64,000 nt of DNA, taken from positions 1-64,000 of the forward strand of contig SEIO01000006.1 of the NCBI GenBank assembly GCA_004145795.1, in the 5' to 3' direction. The notes under the pieces are model-generated. The model searched no databases, had not been told where the DNA came from, and was given only the letters and a program-made list of their open reading frames with translations. How positions within the stretch are numbered: position 1 is the stretch's first letter; each line of letters starts with the position of its first letter. Shown here one piece after another: positions 25,279-32,847 of the stretch. The translations under genes were made by a program, and so were the position numbers. This DNA comes from Lentibacillus lipolyticus (GTDB lineage Bacteria > Bacillota > Bacilli > Bacillales > Amphibacillaceae).

Positions 25279-25731
25279 TTATTTAGTCGCCAATTGTTGT
25301 AAAAAACCCGCTGCAAATTTCTCGCAATGTTCTATATCTTGATCGTCTGGCTCCAGTTCCACTTTTAACTTTTCTTCATAAATGGTAGCGTTGCGTTCTT
25401 CGGACTTGGACGCGAGTGTATCAAGCGCAGGTCCGTATATATCGTAATAGGAGTCACAGGATCCAAACGTTCCGACAAGTTTTCCAGATAAATCCACGTC
25501 ATCCATGTCCTGATAAAAATCTTCCACTTCAAACGGGATATCATCATCCCATGAATAGGATCCAAACAGTATACCATCATAGTTGACTAATTCTTTGGCA
25601 GGGATTGGTTCGAAATCAAATGATTTGAAATCGACCTCGTGATTCTGGTTTTTTATATAATCACTTATCGTTTCAGCCATAACCTCTGTGCTCCCGGTCA
25701 GGCTAGCATATAGTACGAGGACTTTTGCCAT
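25279..25731 (-). CDS. Flavodoxin
   Basis: 150 aa, the size of short-chain Bacillus flavodoxins (YkuN/YkuP type). FMN phosphate loop SLTGSTE (residues ~9-15), isoalloxazine loops near GSYSWDDDIP (~57) and FGSCDSYYDIYG (~89). It is a soluble low-potential electron carrier and may pair with the reductase at 23370. GGAGCTGAAG precedes the start. It is very acidic, as expected for halophile proteins. Confidence 0.92.
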   Translation of the reverse strand: MAKVLVLYASLTGSTEVMAETISDYIKNQNHEVDFKSFDFEPIPAKELVNYDGILFGSYSWDDDIPFEVEDFYQDMDDVDLSGKLVGTFGSCDSYYDIYGPALDTLASKSEERNATIYEEKLKVELEPDDQDIEHCEKFAAGFLQQLATK

Positions 25732-25927
25732 GGGTACTTCAGCTCCTTTTTGTTCATCCTTATTAACAGTTTACAACCTAATGAGAATGGATTTCAATTA
25801 ATAGCTTCGTTATTCACAAAATAGCTACGAAAAAGTAACAGATATATGACATTTTTATGCTGGATATGGGAGCTAAATTATGAACTTGGGTGATTAGAAT
25901 GGAAGCTCGTGGAAATAGGTTCATCGT

Positions 25928-26341
25928 TTAGTCCAGGGAGTGATAAAATGTGCGCAGGAATTCGTTGTCTATTGCCCCTTCGGTAACTTCATAGTAGGTA
26001 TGGCTAACCAAAATTTTATTACCAAACGAAACAATGAAGTCTGTTTTGTCATTTCCGGATACATAAATCATACTAGCTGTCATTGGCAGGTAGGAAGGCT
26101 TGTTTCCCTTTATCAACGTATAGTCTTGCTTATTCATATAACGAAGGAATGTATTAATTCGTTCGCGATTCGACGTACTATTGTAACTGCTTGTACCTGG
26201 TATGGACAATTGGAGCTTTGTTATATCAGCCGGATCTATCTGCAGCGTATCCGCAAATGTTTTCGATCCCCAATTGATTTGCATGGCCAGGGGTACGACC
26301 AGCATCATAACAGAAATCCCAGCAAACACCGCTTTTTTCAT
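25928..26341 (-). CDS. Secreted or membrane-anchored protein of unknown function
   Basis: 137 aa. An N-terminal signal/anchor (KKAVFAGISVMMLVVPLAM) precedes a domain with DITKLQLSIPG and MIYVSGNDKTDFIVSFGNKI, two beta-rich segments separated by a helix; the tail is EFLRTFYHSLD. I do not recognise the family. Start ATG 26341 is preferred to 26368 because it begins the signal peptide and has GGATGTGAG upstream. It is monocistronic and divergent from the aminotransferase leader. Confidence 0.65.
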   Translation of the reverse strand: MKKAVFAGISVMMLVVPLAMQINWGSKTFADTLQIDPADITKLQLSIPGTSSYNSTSNRERINTFLRYMNKQDYTLIKGNKPSYLPMTASMIYVSGNDKTDFIVSFGNKILVSHTYYEVTEGAIDNEFLRTFYHSLD

Positions 26342-26433
26342 ATGCTCACATCCTGTCAAAGAGTTCATGAGTCACCCTCATCATGAACGAAATAAGTTAA
26401 ACATTCATTGATGTAAATCAATTTTCAAGACAG

Positions 26434-26480
26434 AGGGACAGGTCCATTGTCCCACTACCTGACACAGAGGACCTGTCTCC
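26434..26480. repeat. Inverted pair of GGGACAGGTCC repeats
   Basis: GGGACAGGTCC (26435-26445) and GGACCTGTCTC (26469-26479) form an inverted pair just before the promoter at 26490. The core is the same as the short repeats at 19298 and 22126; degenerate pieces occur at 23259-23300. Confidence 0.55.
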
Positions 26481-26489
26481 AAGTCATAC

Positions 26490-26518
26490 TTGCAATTCGT
26501 TTCGTTTTTTGGTAAATT
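26490..26518 (+). promoter_or_regulatory. Sigma-A promoter of the aminotransferase-permease operon
   Basis: TTGCAA (26490-26495), 17-bp spacer, TAAATT (26513-26518). It gives a leader of about 160 nt before the first gene. Confidence 0.6.
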
Positions 26519-26542
26519 TAAAATAGTTTAAATATGCTGCTT

Positions 26543-26647
26543 AATCTAATTGACTCTGCTGAGGAAGTAGGGCATGTTCTTAGATTGAAACCAGGTATAC
26601 AGACGGGAGTGCTATGCATAGTCCTGTCTATATAGCTGGTTTTTTTT
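26543..26647 (+). promoter_or_regulatory. Structured leader with intrinsic terminator (candidate attenuator)
   Basis: A first hairpin closed by AATCTAA (26543-26549) and TTAGATT (26580-26586) encloses a 30-nt loop containing GAGGAAGTAGG. It abuts an 18-bp imperfect stem, 26589-26606 with 26623-26640, whose outer pairs are ACCAG/CTGGT, followed by TTTTTTT. No plus-strand gene lies within 1.3 kb upstream, so this terminator sits in the leader of the aminotransferase gene. I could not match the first hairpin to a known riboswitch class. Confidence 0.6.
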
Positions 26648-26683
26648 ATTAGCAGCCACAGAAGCATACAAGGGGGTAGGAAA

Positions 26684-28018
26684 ATGGAACATTTGGTTGA
26701 ACTGGATAAGAAGCATTTTATTCACCCGACATCATCGATACAGCAGCAGCAGGCAAATGGCCCAAAAGTGATTATGGATAAAGGAGAAGGCATCTATTTA
26801 ACGGATATAAATGGAAACGCATACATGGATGCTATGTCCTCATTATGGAATGTTAATATTGGCCATGGGCAGGAGGAGCTGGCTGACGCGGCGGCGGAAC
26901 AGATGAAGCAGCTGGCATTCAGCTCGGCCTTTTCTACTTTCAGCCACAAACCGGCAATCCAGCTGGCTGAAAAAATAGCGTCTATCGCACCTGCTGGTTT
27001 AAACGCTGTGTTTTTAACATCCGGGGGGTCCGAATCCAATGATTCCGCTATTAAACTAGCAAGGCATTATTGGCGAATCCAAGGACAGCCGGAGCGAAAG
27101 AAAATTATTGGCCTGAAGCGCGCCTATCATGGAGTTGCCGCCGCATCGACCAGTGCGACCGGTATCAAAGAGTTCCAGGAAATGGCTGGGGAAATGATGA
27201 TGGGTTTTGTTCATACCGAAACGCCATATGAAAAAACGGCTGACGAAGCGATTGTTGCATTGCGACAGACGATTGAAACAGAAGGCCCTGAAACGGTGGC
27301 GGCAGTTATGGCTGAACCGATACAGGGAGCTGGCGGTGTACTTATTCCGCCCGACGATTATTTGCGCCAAGTCCGAGCAGTGTGTGATGAATACGGGATT
27401 TTGTTTATTGCGGATGAGGTCATTACCGGATTTGGACGGACAGGTAAGATGTTTGGCGTGGAGAATTTTAGCATAACGCCTGATTTAATGACGTTTGCTA
27501 AAGGGGTATCAAGCGGATATGTGCCGCTCGGTGGTGTCATCGTTTCTGATCATATACATGAAATGCTGAAAGAAAAATCAAAAGGGACACTGTTCCACGG
27601 ATTCACATATAGCGGTCATCCAACAGTAGCTGCCGTTGCGCTGAAAAATATAGAAATTATTGAACGGGAAGGTCTTGTGGAAAATGCGCGGAAAATGGGT
27701 GCTGAGATGCTCCAGGCATTTCAGAAGGTCCAGTCTGATTTGGATATCGTCGGTGATGTCCGCGCCAAGGGACTGCTCGGTGCCGTTGAGCTGGTACAGG
27801 ATCCGGCTACCAATAAGCATTTCTCACCAGATCAACAGGTAGCACCAAAAGTCATTGGCCAACTGCATGAACGTGGCGTCATTTGTCGTCCGGTGTCGTT
27901 TGAAGGTACGGACATTATCTGTTTTGCACCACCACTTATTATCAATCGGGAGCAGGTTCAAACCATGGTCGAAAAGTTGCATGATGCTGTGCTTTCCGTC
28001 CAAAAAGAGCTCAAGTAA
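26684..28018 (+). CDS. Class III aminotransferase (omega-amino acid type)
   Basis: 444 aa PLP enzyme of the acetylornithine/omega-aminotransferase family. Phosphate cup TSGGSESNDSAIKLARHYW (residues ~109-127), PLP aspartate in FIADEVITGFGRTG (~242) and Schiff-base lysine in MTFAKGVSSGYVPLGG (~272). Features fit omega-amino acid:pyruvate or taurine/putrescine-type enzymes; the amino donor is undetermined. It is followed by an APC permease (134 nt), so import and transamination of one amine or amino acid is likely. Its proximity to the ectoine locus makes a C4 diamino or gamma-amino compound possible. AGGGGG precedes the start. Confidence 0.87.
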   Translation: MEHLVELDKKHFIHPTSSIQQQQANGPKVIMDKGEGIYLTDINGNAYMDAMSSLWNVNIGHGQEELADAAAEQMKQLAFSSAFSTFSHKPAIQLAEKIASIAPAGLNAVFLTSGGSESNDSAIKLARHYWRIQGQPERKKIIGLKRAYHGVAAASTSATGIKEFQEMAGEMMMGFVHTETPYEKTADEAIVALRQTIETEGPETVAAVMAEPIQGAGGVLIPPDDYLRQVRAVCDEYGILFIADEVITGFGRTGKMFGVENFSITPDLMTFAKGVSSGYVPLGGVIVSDHIHEMLKEKSKGTLFHGFTYSGHPTVAAVALKNIEIIEREGLVENARKMGAEMLQAFQKVQSDLDIVGDVRAKGLLGAVELVQDPATNKHFSPDQQVAPKVIGQLHERGVICRPVSFEGTDIICFAPPLIINREQVQTMVEKLHDAVLSVQKELK

Positions 28019-28065
28019 AGGGTTAAATAAAAAAATAGACTGAATACGAAATATCGGGTTAAAAG

Positions 28066-28093
28066 TCGCGCGACGGGGGCAGACCTCGCGCGA
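28066..28093. other. GC-rich intercistronic hairpin
   Basis: TCGCGCGA (28066-28073) and TCGCGCGA (28086-28093); each is self-complementary, so the two can pair in a stem with a 12-nt loop. No T-run follows. It lies between the aminotransferase and the permease genes and may modulate their relative expression. Confidence 0.6.
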
Positions 28094-28151
28094 GAATCAC
28101 ATAAATACGTGCATTCCAAAATTATCCGACTCGTTCGTTAGGAGGGGAAGA

Positions 28152-29558
28152 GTGGAAGAAAAAAAGCTGTTAAAAATATTGGGGAATAAAGACGTGCTTG
28201 CCCTTGCTTGTGGCGCCATGATCGGCTGGGGATGGGTAGTGACATCAGGTCTGTGGATTACCGAAGCAGGTTCGCTGGGGGCGATACTTGCATTTGCCAT
28301 TGGTGGTTTGCTTGTCGTTGTTGTCGGTTTGACGTACGCGGAACTTGCTTCAGCACTGCCGCTAGCCGGGGGAGAGCATGTCTATACATTCAAAGCGATG
28401 GGCAGAACAGCCTCATTTATTGCTACTTGGGCAATTATTCTTGGTTATGTTTCGGTTGTTGCCTTCGAGGCGGTGGCACTTCCGACCGTTTTTGAGTACC
28501 TCATTCCTGATTACAGTAAGGGACATTTATATACGATTGCCGGATGGGATGTTACGGCTACATGGGCAGGTGTAGGAATCCTCGGCTCGATTCTTGTTGC
28601 TTGGGTCAATTACAGGGGGATTAAGCTGACGTCGGCAATTACATTTATACTGACAATGCTGATACTAGGGGCCGGTATTCTTCTGATTACCGGAAGTACG
28701 GTCAGTGGCGATGTCCAGCACATGCAGCCGCTGTTTGAAAAAGGGGTTGCCGGGGTCCTGACTGTGATTATTATGACACCGTTTATGTTTGTTGGTTTTG
28801 ATGTCATTCCACAGGCGGCGGAGGAAATTAATTTACCACAGCGAAAGATCGGTCAGCTACTGATTGCTGCTGTTCTCTTGGCGGTACTTTGGTATGTGGC
28901 AATCATTTTTGGTGTGTCCATGGTACTAGAATCCGGAGAACTGGATGCCGCGAACTTGGTCACGGCCGATGCCATGGCAAAAGCGTTTGGCGACAGCCGG
29001 ATGATGGGCAATGTTCTTGTCCTTGGTGGAATTGGCGGAATTATGACAAGTTGGCTTGGATTTTATGTTGGTGGCAGCCGGGCTATTTTTGCATTGGCCA
29101 GAGCGGGTATGCTGCCAAAATCACTTGGAGAACTGCATCCGAAGTATAATACACCGCATAAGGCTATCGTGCTGATTGCAGTTTTGTCTACTGCTGCTCC
29201 GTTATTAGGACGTCCGGCACTGGTATGGCTCGTTGATGCTGGCGGACTTGGTCTTGTGGTGGCATGGCTGATGGTAGCAATCTCCTTTGTTATTTTGCGG
29301 AAAAAAGACCCGGAAATGAACCGTCCATTCAAGCTTTCCGGTGGAACGACAATTGGCTGGATTGCTATTGTGATGGCGTTAGGTGTAGCGGTCTTATACA
29401 TGCCTGGCATGCCATCGGCGCTCATTTGGCCTTATGAGTGGGCCATCATCGGTCTCTGGATTATTCTTGGTGTGGTATTTTATCATGTATCTCTTGCAAA
29501 GTATGGAAAGGACTACGCAGATAGGCATATGAAAAAGGAGATTGACCGAATAGCCTAA
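28152..29558 (+). CDS. APC family amino acid/amine permease
   Basis: 468 aa with 12 predicted transmembrane helices. The first helix carries ALACGAMIGWGWVVTSGLW, a G-A-M-I-G-W loop typical of APC-superfamily substrate sites, and TM3 contains LPLAGGEHVYTFKAMG. The family imports amino acids, polyamines or ethanolamine-like amines. It starts with GTG 28152 behind GGAGGGG and is second in an operon after the class III aminotransferase, whose substrate it probably brings in. A terminator follows at 29623. Confidence 0.87.
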   Translation: MEEKKLLKILGNKDVLALACGAMIGWGWVVTSGLWITEAGSLGAILAFAIGGLLVVVVGLTYAELASALPLAGGEHVYTFKAMGRTASFIATWAIILGYVSVVAFEAVALPTVFEYLIPDYSKGHLYTIAGWDVTATWAGVGILGSILVAWVNYRGIKLTSAITFILTMLILGAGILLITGSTVSGDVQHMQPLFEKGVAGVLTVIIMTPFMFVGFDVIPQAAEEINLPQRKIGQLLIAAVLLAVLWYVAIIFGVSMVLESGELDAANLVTADAMAKAFGDSRMMGNVLVLGGIGGIMTSWLGFYVGGSRAIFALARAGMLPKSLGELHPKYNTPHKAIVLIAVLSTAAPLLGRPALVWLVDAGGLGLVVAWLMVAISFVILRKKDPEMNRPFKLSGGTTIGWIAIVMALGVAVLYMPGMPSALIWPYEWAIIGLWIILGVVFYHVSLAKYGKDYADRHMKKEIDRIA

Positions 29559-29622
29559 ATCCCGTAAATGGTATTTACAAAAACTATACTAGAGGTTGTT
29601 GGGATATCATTTTCCTCATTAC

Positions 29623-29660
29623 GAAGTGGCGTTTCTCTTTTATAAGGAAACGCTTCTTTG
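29623..29660 (+). terminator. Terminator after the permease gene
   Basis: GAAGTGGCGTTTC-tcttttataag-GAAACGCTTC then TTTG. Good 10-bp stem with one bulge but a short T-run. Confidence 0.65.
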
Positions 29661-29814
29661 TTTGTGCGGATGTAATTTCATGTGCCAATCTTCGGTAAGT
29701 GTGCATATTCTAGTAACAAACGATTCTATTGTTACCATCCGTTTTAACAATGGGCAGCTATTTCCCTTCCAGATTGTACGGGTGCCTGAATTATTTAAAT
29801 TGTAAAAATAATGT

Positions 29815-29843
29815 TTGACATTGGGTAATTACGTGAATATAAT
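29815..29843 (+). promoter_or_regulatory. Consensus sigma-A promoter of doeA
   Basis: TTGACA (29815-29820), 17-bp spacer, TATAAT (29838-29843): both hexamers are perfect. Such a strong promoter would need a repressor, and an operator dyad follows at 29857. Confidence 0.88.
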
Positions 29844-29856
29844 AGAAGTACCAAAA

Positions 29857-29871
29857 TGTCGACAATCGACA
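29857..29871. promoter_or_regulatory. GntR-type operator, site 1 (doeA)
   Basis: TGTCGACAATCGACA: perfect 6-bp arms (TGTCGA/TCGACA) around CAA. It starts 14 bp after the -10 box of the doeA promoter. The identical 15-mer occurs at 32796-32810 at the same distance from the gntR -10 box. Confidence 0.85.
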
Positions 29872-30009
29872 GAGTAGTCCACATAGAACTTCGTTTGGAG
29901 AACACGTACCTTTCAGCTACTACCGCGGACAGTTTAGGAAATAGGTGAACCGTATTACGTAAGCGTTTTCATGAATCGTAAAGTTTTGTAAGATGGGGAG
30001 GGGTAACCG

Positions 30010-31197
30010 GTGTTGACATTTCCGATTTCCGAGTTTCAGGAGCGTTTGGCAAGAACGAAGCAGCGTATGATAAACGAAGGGGTTGACTTGCTGCTTGTGA
30101 CCGACCCGGCAAATATGAACTATTTAACAGGTTATGATGCGTGGTCTTTCTATGTTCATCAGATGCTGATTGTCATGCTGGAAGATGAACAGCCGATTTG
30201 GGTTGGTCGTGCTCAGGACGCCAGTGCGGCACTTCATACGACATGGCTTGATAATGATCATATTGTTGCTTACGGGGATCACTATGTACAGTCTGATGTC
30301 AGGCATCCAATGGATTTTGTATGTGACTTGCTCCGAGAAAAGAAGTGTGACAATAAAACCATTGCTGTGGAGCTCGATGCCTACTATTTCACGGCAAGAA
30401 GCTATATGCAATTGACCCAGGGACTGCCTAATGCCACATTTAAAGATGGAACGAATATGGTCAATTGGGTCCGTATCATTAAATCAGACCGTGAGATTTC
30501 CTATATAAAACATGCGGCCAAGATTTCCGAAAATGCCATGCAAGTTGCGTTTGACACGATTAATGAAGGGGTTCGCGAATGTGATGTGGTTGCGGAAATA
30601 TCTCATGCTCAAATAAGCGGGACGGAAGATTTCGGTGGTGATTATCCATCCATCGTGCCGCTGTTGCCAACAGGGGATAAAACATCTGCATCTCATTTAA
30701 CCTGGACCGATGACCGCTTTCAGCATGGGGACCCGGTCATCATCGAACTAGCCGGCTGTTACAAACGATATCATGCACCACTGGCACGAACTGCTGTCAT
30801 CGGGCGGCCGGATGAAACGATGCAATATGTTTCCGATGTTGTTTTAGAGGGAATTAATGCGGCACTTGATGCTGTCAAGCCGGGAATAACATGTGAGGAG
30901 CTTGAAGGAGTCTGGCGAAGTGTCATCGAAAAAAGCGGTATCAAAAAGGAATCGCGCATGGGGTATTCGATGGGGCTGAACTATCCGCCTGACTGGGGAG
31001 AGCATACCGCAAGTCTGCGCCCGGGTGATCGCACCGTGCTGGAACCAAACATGACCTTCCACTTGATACCAGGTATTTGGATGGACCATATGGGTGTGGA
31101 AATCAGTGAATCCTTCCGGGTGACGGAAACAGGCTGTGAAGTATTGGCAGACTTTCCGCGTGATTTGATGATTAAACCAAATATTCGTCTTGCATAA
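30010..31197 (+). CDS. doeA: Ectoine hydrolase (DoeA/EutD)
   Basis: 395 aa, M24 (creatinase/aminopeptidase P) fold. It opens the pyrimidine ring of ectoine to N-acetyl-2,4-diaminobutyrate. Family-specific blocks: NMNYLTGYDAWSFYVHQM (residues ~37-54), VGRAQDASAALHTTWL (~69) and YGDHYVQSDVRHPMDF (~92). The two aspartates that bind metal in M24 peptidases are not in place (IIELAG and YHAPLART at ~245-262), as in creatinase. Start GTG 30010 has GGGGAGGGG upstream. The gene is alone behind a consensus promoter and an operator shared with the gntR gene, and is followed by a terminator. Known family: ectoine degradation in halophiles and plant/soil bacteria. Confidence 0.87.
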   Translation: MLTFPISEFQERLARTKQRMINEGVDLLLVTDPANMNYLTGYDAWSFYVHQMLIVMLEDEQPIWVGRAQDASAALHTTWLDNDHIVAYGDHYVQSDVRHPMDFVCDLLREKKCDNKTIAVELDAYYFTARSYMQLTQGLPNATFKDGTNMVNWVRIIKSDREISYIKHAAKISENAMQVAFDTINEGVRECDVVAEISHAQISGTEDFGGDYPSIVPLLPTGDKTSASHLTWTDDRFQHGDPVIIELAGCYKRYHAPLARTAVIGRPDETMQYVSDVVLEGINAALDAVKPGITCEELEGVWRSVIEKSGIKKESRMGYSMGLNYPPDWGEHTASLRPGDRTVLEPNMTFHLIPGIWMDHMGVEISESFRVTETGCEVLADFPRDLMIKPNIRLA

Positions 31198-31260
31198 GAT
31201 AGAAACTTCATCCGATTGGCCAATCAAATGGAAGCCAGGACAAAAATATAGAAGCAAACG

Positions 31261-31307
31261 AAAAATCCGAACGATGATTCCTCTGTTGGAATCAGTTCGG
31301 ATTTTTT
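31261..31307 (+). terminator. Terminator of doeA
   Basis: AAAAATCCGAAC...GATTCC-tctgtt-GGAATC...GTTCGGATTTTTT: long, nearly perfect stem with T-run, 64 nt after the stop. Confidence 0.92.
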
Positions 31308-31400
31308 ACGTCTTTTATGAACTTTATTGTATTCCGGTGTATTTCCTCCGCTACCTTTACACTACTTCACTTTTTATCAGTATTATTGCTAATACGATGG

Positions 31401-31531
31401 TTGATTGGAGCGGAGGGCAGTCGACTCCTGCGGGAAAAGCAACAGCTGAAGATCCCGCAGGAAGCGGTTTTTGCTTCCGAGGAAGCTGAAGCGTTGCCCG
31501 CGGAAAGCGACTGCCCGGAGCGGAAATCAAC
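31401..31531. repeat. Bacillaceae-type ~130-bp palindromic intergenic element
   Basis: Ends are inverted: TTGATTGGAGCGGAGGGCAG at the left and CTGCCCGGAGCGGAAATCAA at the right. Inner inverted blocks are CTCCTGCGGGA with TCCCGCAGGA, and GCTTCCGAGGAAGC. Elements with GGAGCGGAAATCAAC ends are common in intergenic regions of Bacillus and relatives and behave like MITE/REP sequences. Only one copy is seen in this window. Confidence 0.8.
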
Positions 31532-31668
31532 AGGCACTTATGTCGCATATATACATATTGTTCAGTAGTGTTTCATTCGCTAAAGTGCCACACTAGACAC
31601 TAGTCTTTGAGAAAACAGCCCTAATTATAACGGATATCCCCCGAAGCCAGTGGAGGGATTTTCTGCAA

Positions 31669-32655
31669 TTATGTCGTTGTTTCTGTCCAGACACTTGGAT
31701 CAACTAAGTTAGGCGGCTTTCTTCCGTTCAGACCAGCTTCGAGGTTTTCGGCGGCAAGCTCCGACATTTTCAATTCCGTTTCATGGGTGGAAGAACCAAC
31801 ATGCGGTGTCGTTACCGTATTTTTCATAGTTAACAGCGGATTATCAGGCTCAACCGGCTCGTTTGTGTAGACATCGAGTCCGGCAGCGGCAATATCACCA
31901 TTACGAAGGGCATCAATCAAATCGGTTTCGACAACCGTTTTTCCGCGGGAACCATTTATGAAGATAGCAGAGTTTTTCATCATCTTAAATTCGCGCTTTC
32001 CGATAAGCCCTTCCGTTTCCGGCGTCAATGGTGTAATTAAGCACACAAAGTCAGATTCCTGCAGCAACGCATCAAGGCTGCGGTAGCCTGCTTGGAAGGT
32101 TGATTCCACATCCGGCTTTCTGCTGCGGCTGTGGTACAGAATATCCATGTCAAAGCCGAAATGGGCTCGTTTCGCGATTGCTTTCCCGATTCGGCCCATA
32201 CCGATAATACCAAGCGTTTTGTGATGGACGTCTGTGCCGAACAGATCATTGCCGACAGCCTTTATTTCCCACTTGCCGTTTTTAACGTACTGGTCCAATT
32301 CCGGAATGCGTCTGGCTGTTGCGATGAGAATGCCGAACACCGTGTCTGCTACTGTGTCATTCAGCACATCTGGCGTATTCGTTGCCATAATGTTTCTTTT
32401 TTTCATTGCTTCCAGATCCAAATTGTTGTACCCGACGGACACATTGCTAATAATTTTCAGATTGGGTGCATGGTTGAGCAGATTTTCATCTACAGGAAGC
32501 TCTAGTCCGATAATCCCTTCCGCCATTTGCAGTTCATGCAAGAATTCCGAGTCGGCAGCAGGATCAATACCTTTAAAAAAACGAACATCGTATCGCTGTT
32601 TCAAGTCGTCCAAGACGGGCCGTTCCACCCGATTGTACGCAATTATTTTTTTCAT
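31669..32655 (-). CDS. NAD(P)-dependent D-2-hydroxyacid dehydrogenase (GhrB/glyoxylate reductase-like)
   Basis: 328 aa. Rossmann motif GMGRIGKAIAKRAHFGFDM (residues ~153-171), catalytic arginine in NGSRGKTV (~235), glutamate ~264 and histidine in TPHVGSSTHET (~283). The family reduces glyoxylate, hydroxypyruvate or 2-ketogluconate. Start ATG 32655 has GGGAGGG upstream; a longer frame to 32727 lacks a ribosome site. It lies on the minus strand between doeA and gntR, divergent from gntR, with no copy of the operator on its own side, so its membership of the ectoine regulon is uncertain. A glycerate kinase gene that could act in the same route is at 54148. Confidence 0.87.
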   Translation of the reverse strand: MKKIIAYNRVERPVLDDLKQRYDVRFFKGIDPAADSEFLHELQMAEGIIGLELPVDENLLNHAPNLKIISNVSVGYNNLDLEAMKKRNIMATNTPDVLNDTVADTVFGILIATARRIPELDQYVKNGKWEIKAVGNDLFGTDVHHKTLGIIGMGRIGKAIAKRAHFGFDMDILYHSRSRKPDVESTFQAGYRSLDALLQESDFVCLITPLTPETEGLIGKREFKMMKNSAIFINGSRGKTVVETDLIDALRNGDIAAAGLDVYTNEPVEPDNPLLTMKNTVTTPHVGSSTHETELKMSELAAENLEAGLNGRKPPNLVDPSVWTETTT

Positions 32656-32753
32656 GCGTTTCCCTCCCATACGTCGTGTAAAATATGCATCTATTAATAA
32701 CATAGAAGCAATGAAAAATAAAGTCAATATATTTTAAAAAATGGGAATTTAAT

Positions 32754-32782
32754 TTGACAATACGAATTATCTGAATTATGAT
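32754..32782 (+). promoter_or_regulatory. Sigma-A promoter of the gntR-led gene set
   Basis: TTGACA (32754-32759), 17-bp spacer, TATGAT (32777-32782). It drives gntR and probably the genes up to 42942. Confidence 0.85.
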
Positions 32783-32791
32783 GAAGGTAAC

Positions 32792-32814
32792 TTAATGTCG
32801 ACAATCGACATTAA
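32792..32814. promoter_or_regulatory. GntR-type operator, site 2 (gntR promoter)
   Basis: Perfect 23-bp dyad with arms TTAATGTCGA and TCGACATTAA around CAA; its core, TGTCGACAATCGACA (32796-32810), is identical to the doeA site and starts 14 bp after the -10 box, as there. Binding by the adjacent FCD-type GntR is inferred. Confidence 0.88.
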
Positions 32815-32847
32815 ACATTCAGGGGGATACAGAGAGGAGCATTTGGT

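Noticed and set aside
26543-26586. Possible glutamine-riboswitch resemblance (GGAAGTAGG) in the aminotransferase leader
   Set aside because: The flanking conserved elements of the glnA RNA class are absent; only the short string matches, so the leader is reported as unassigned.
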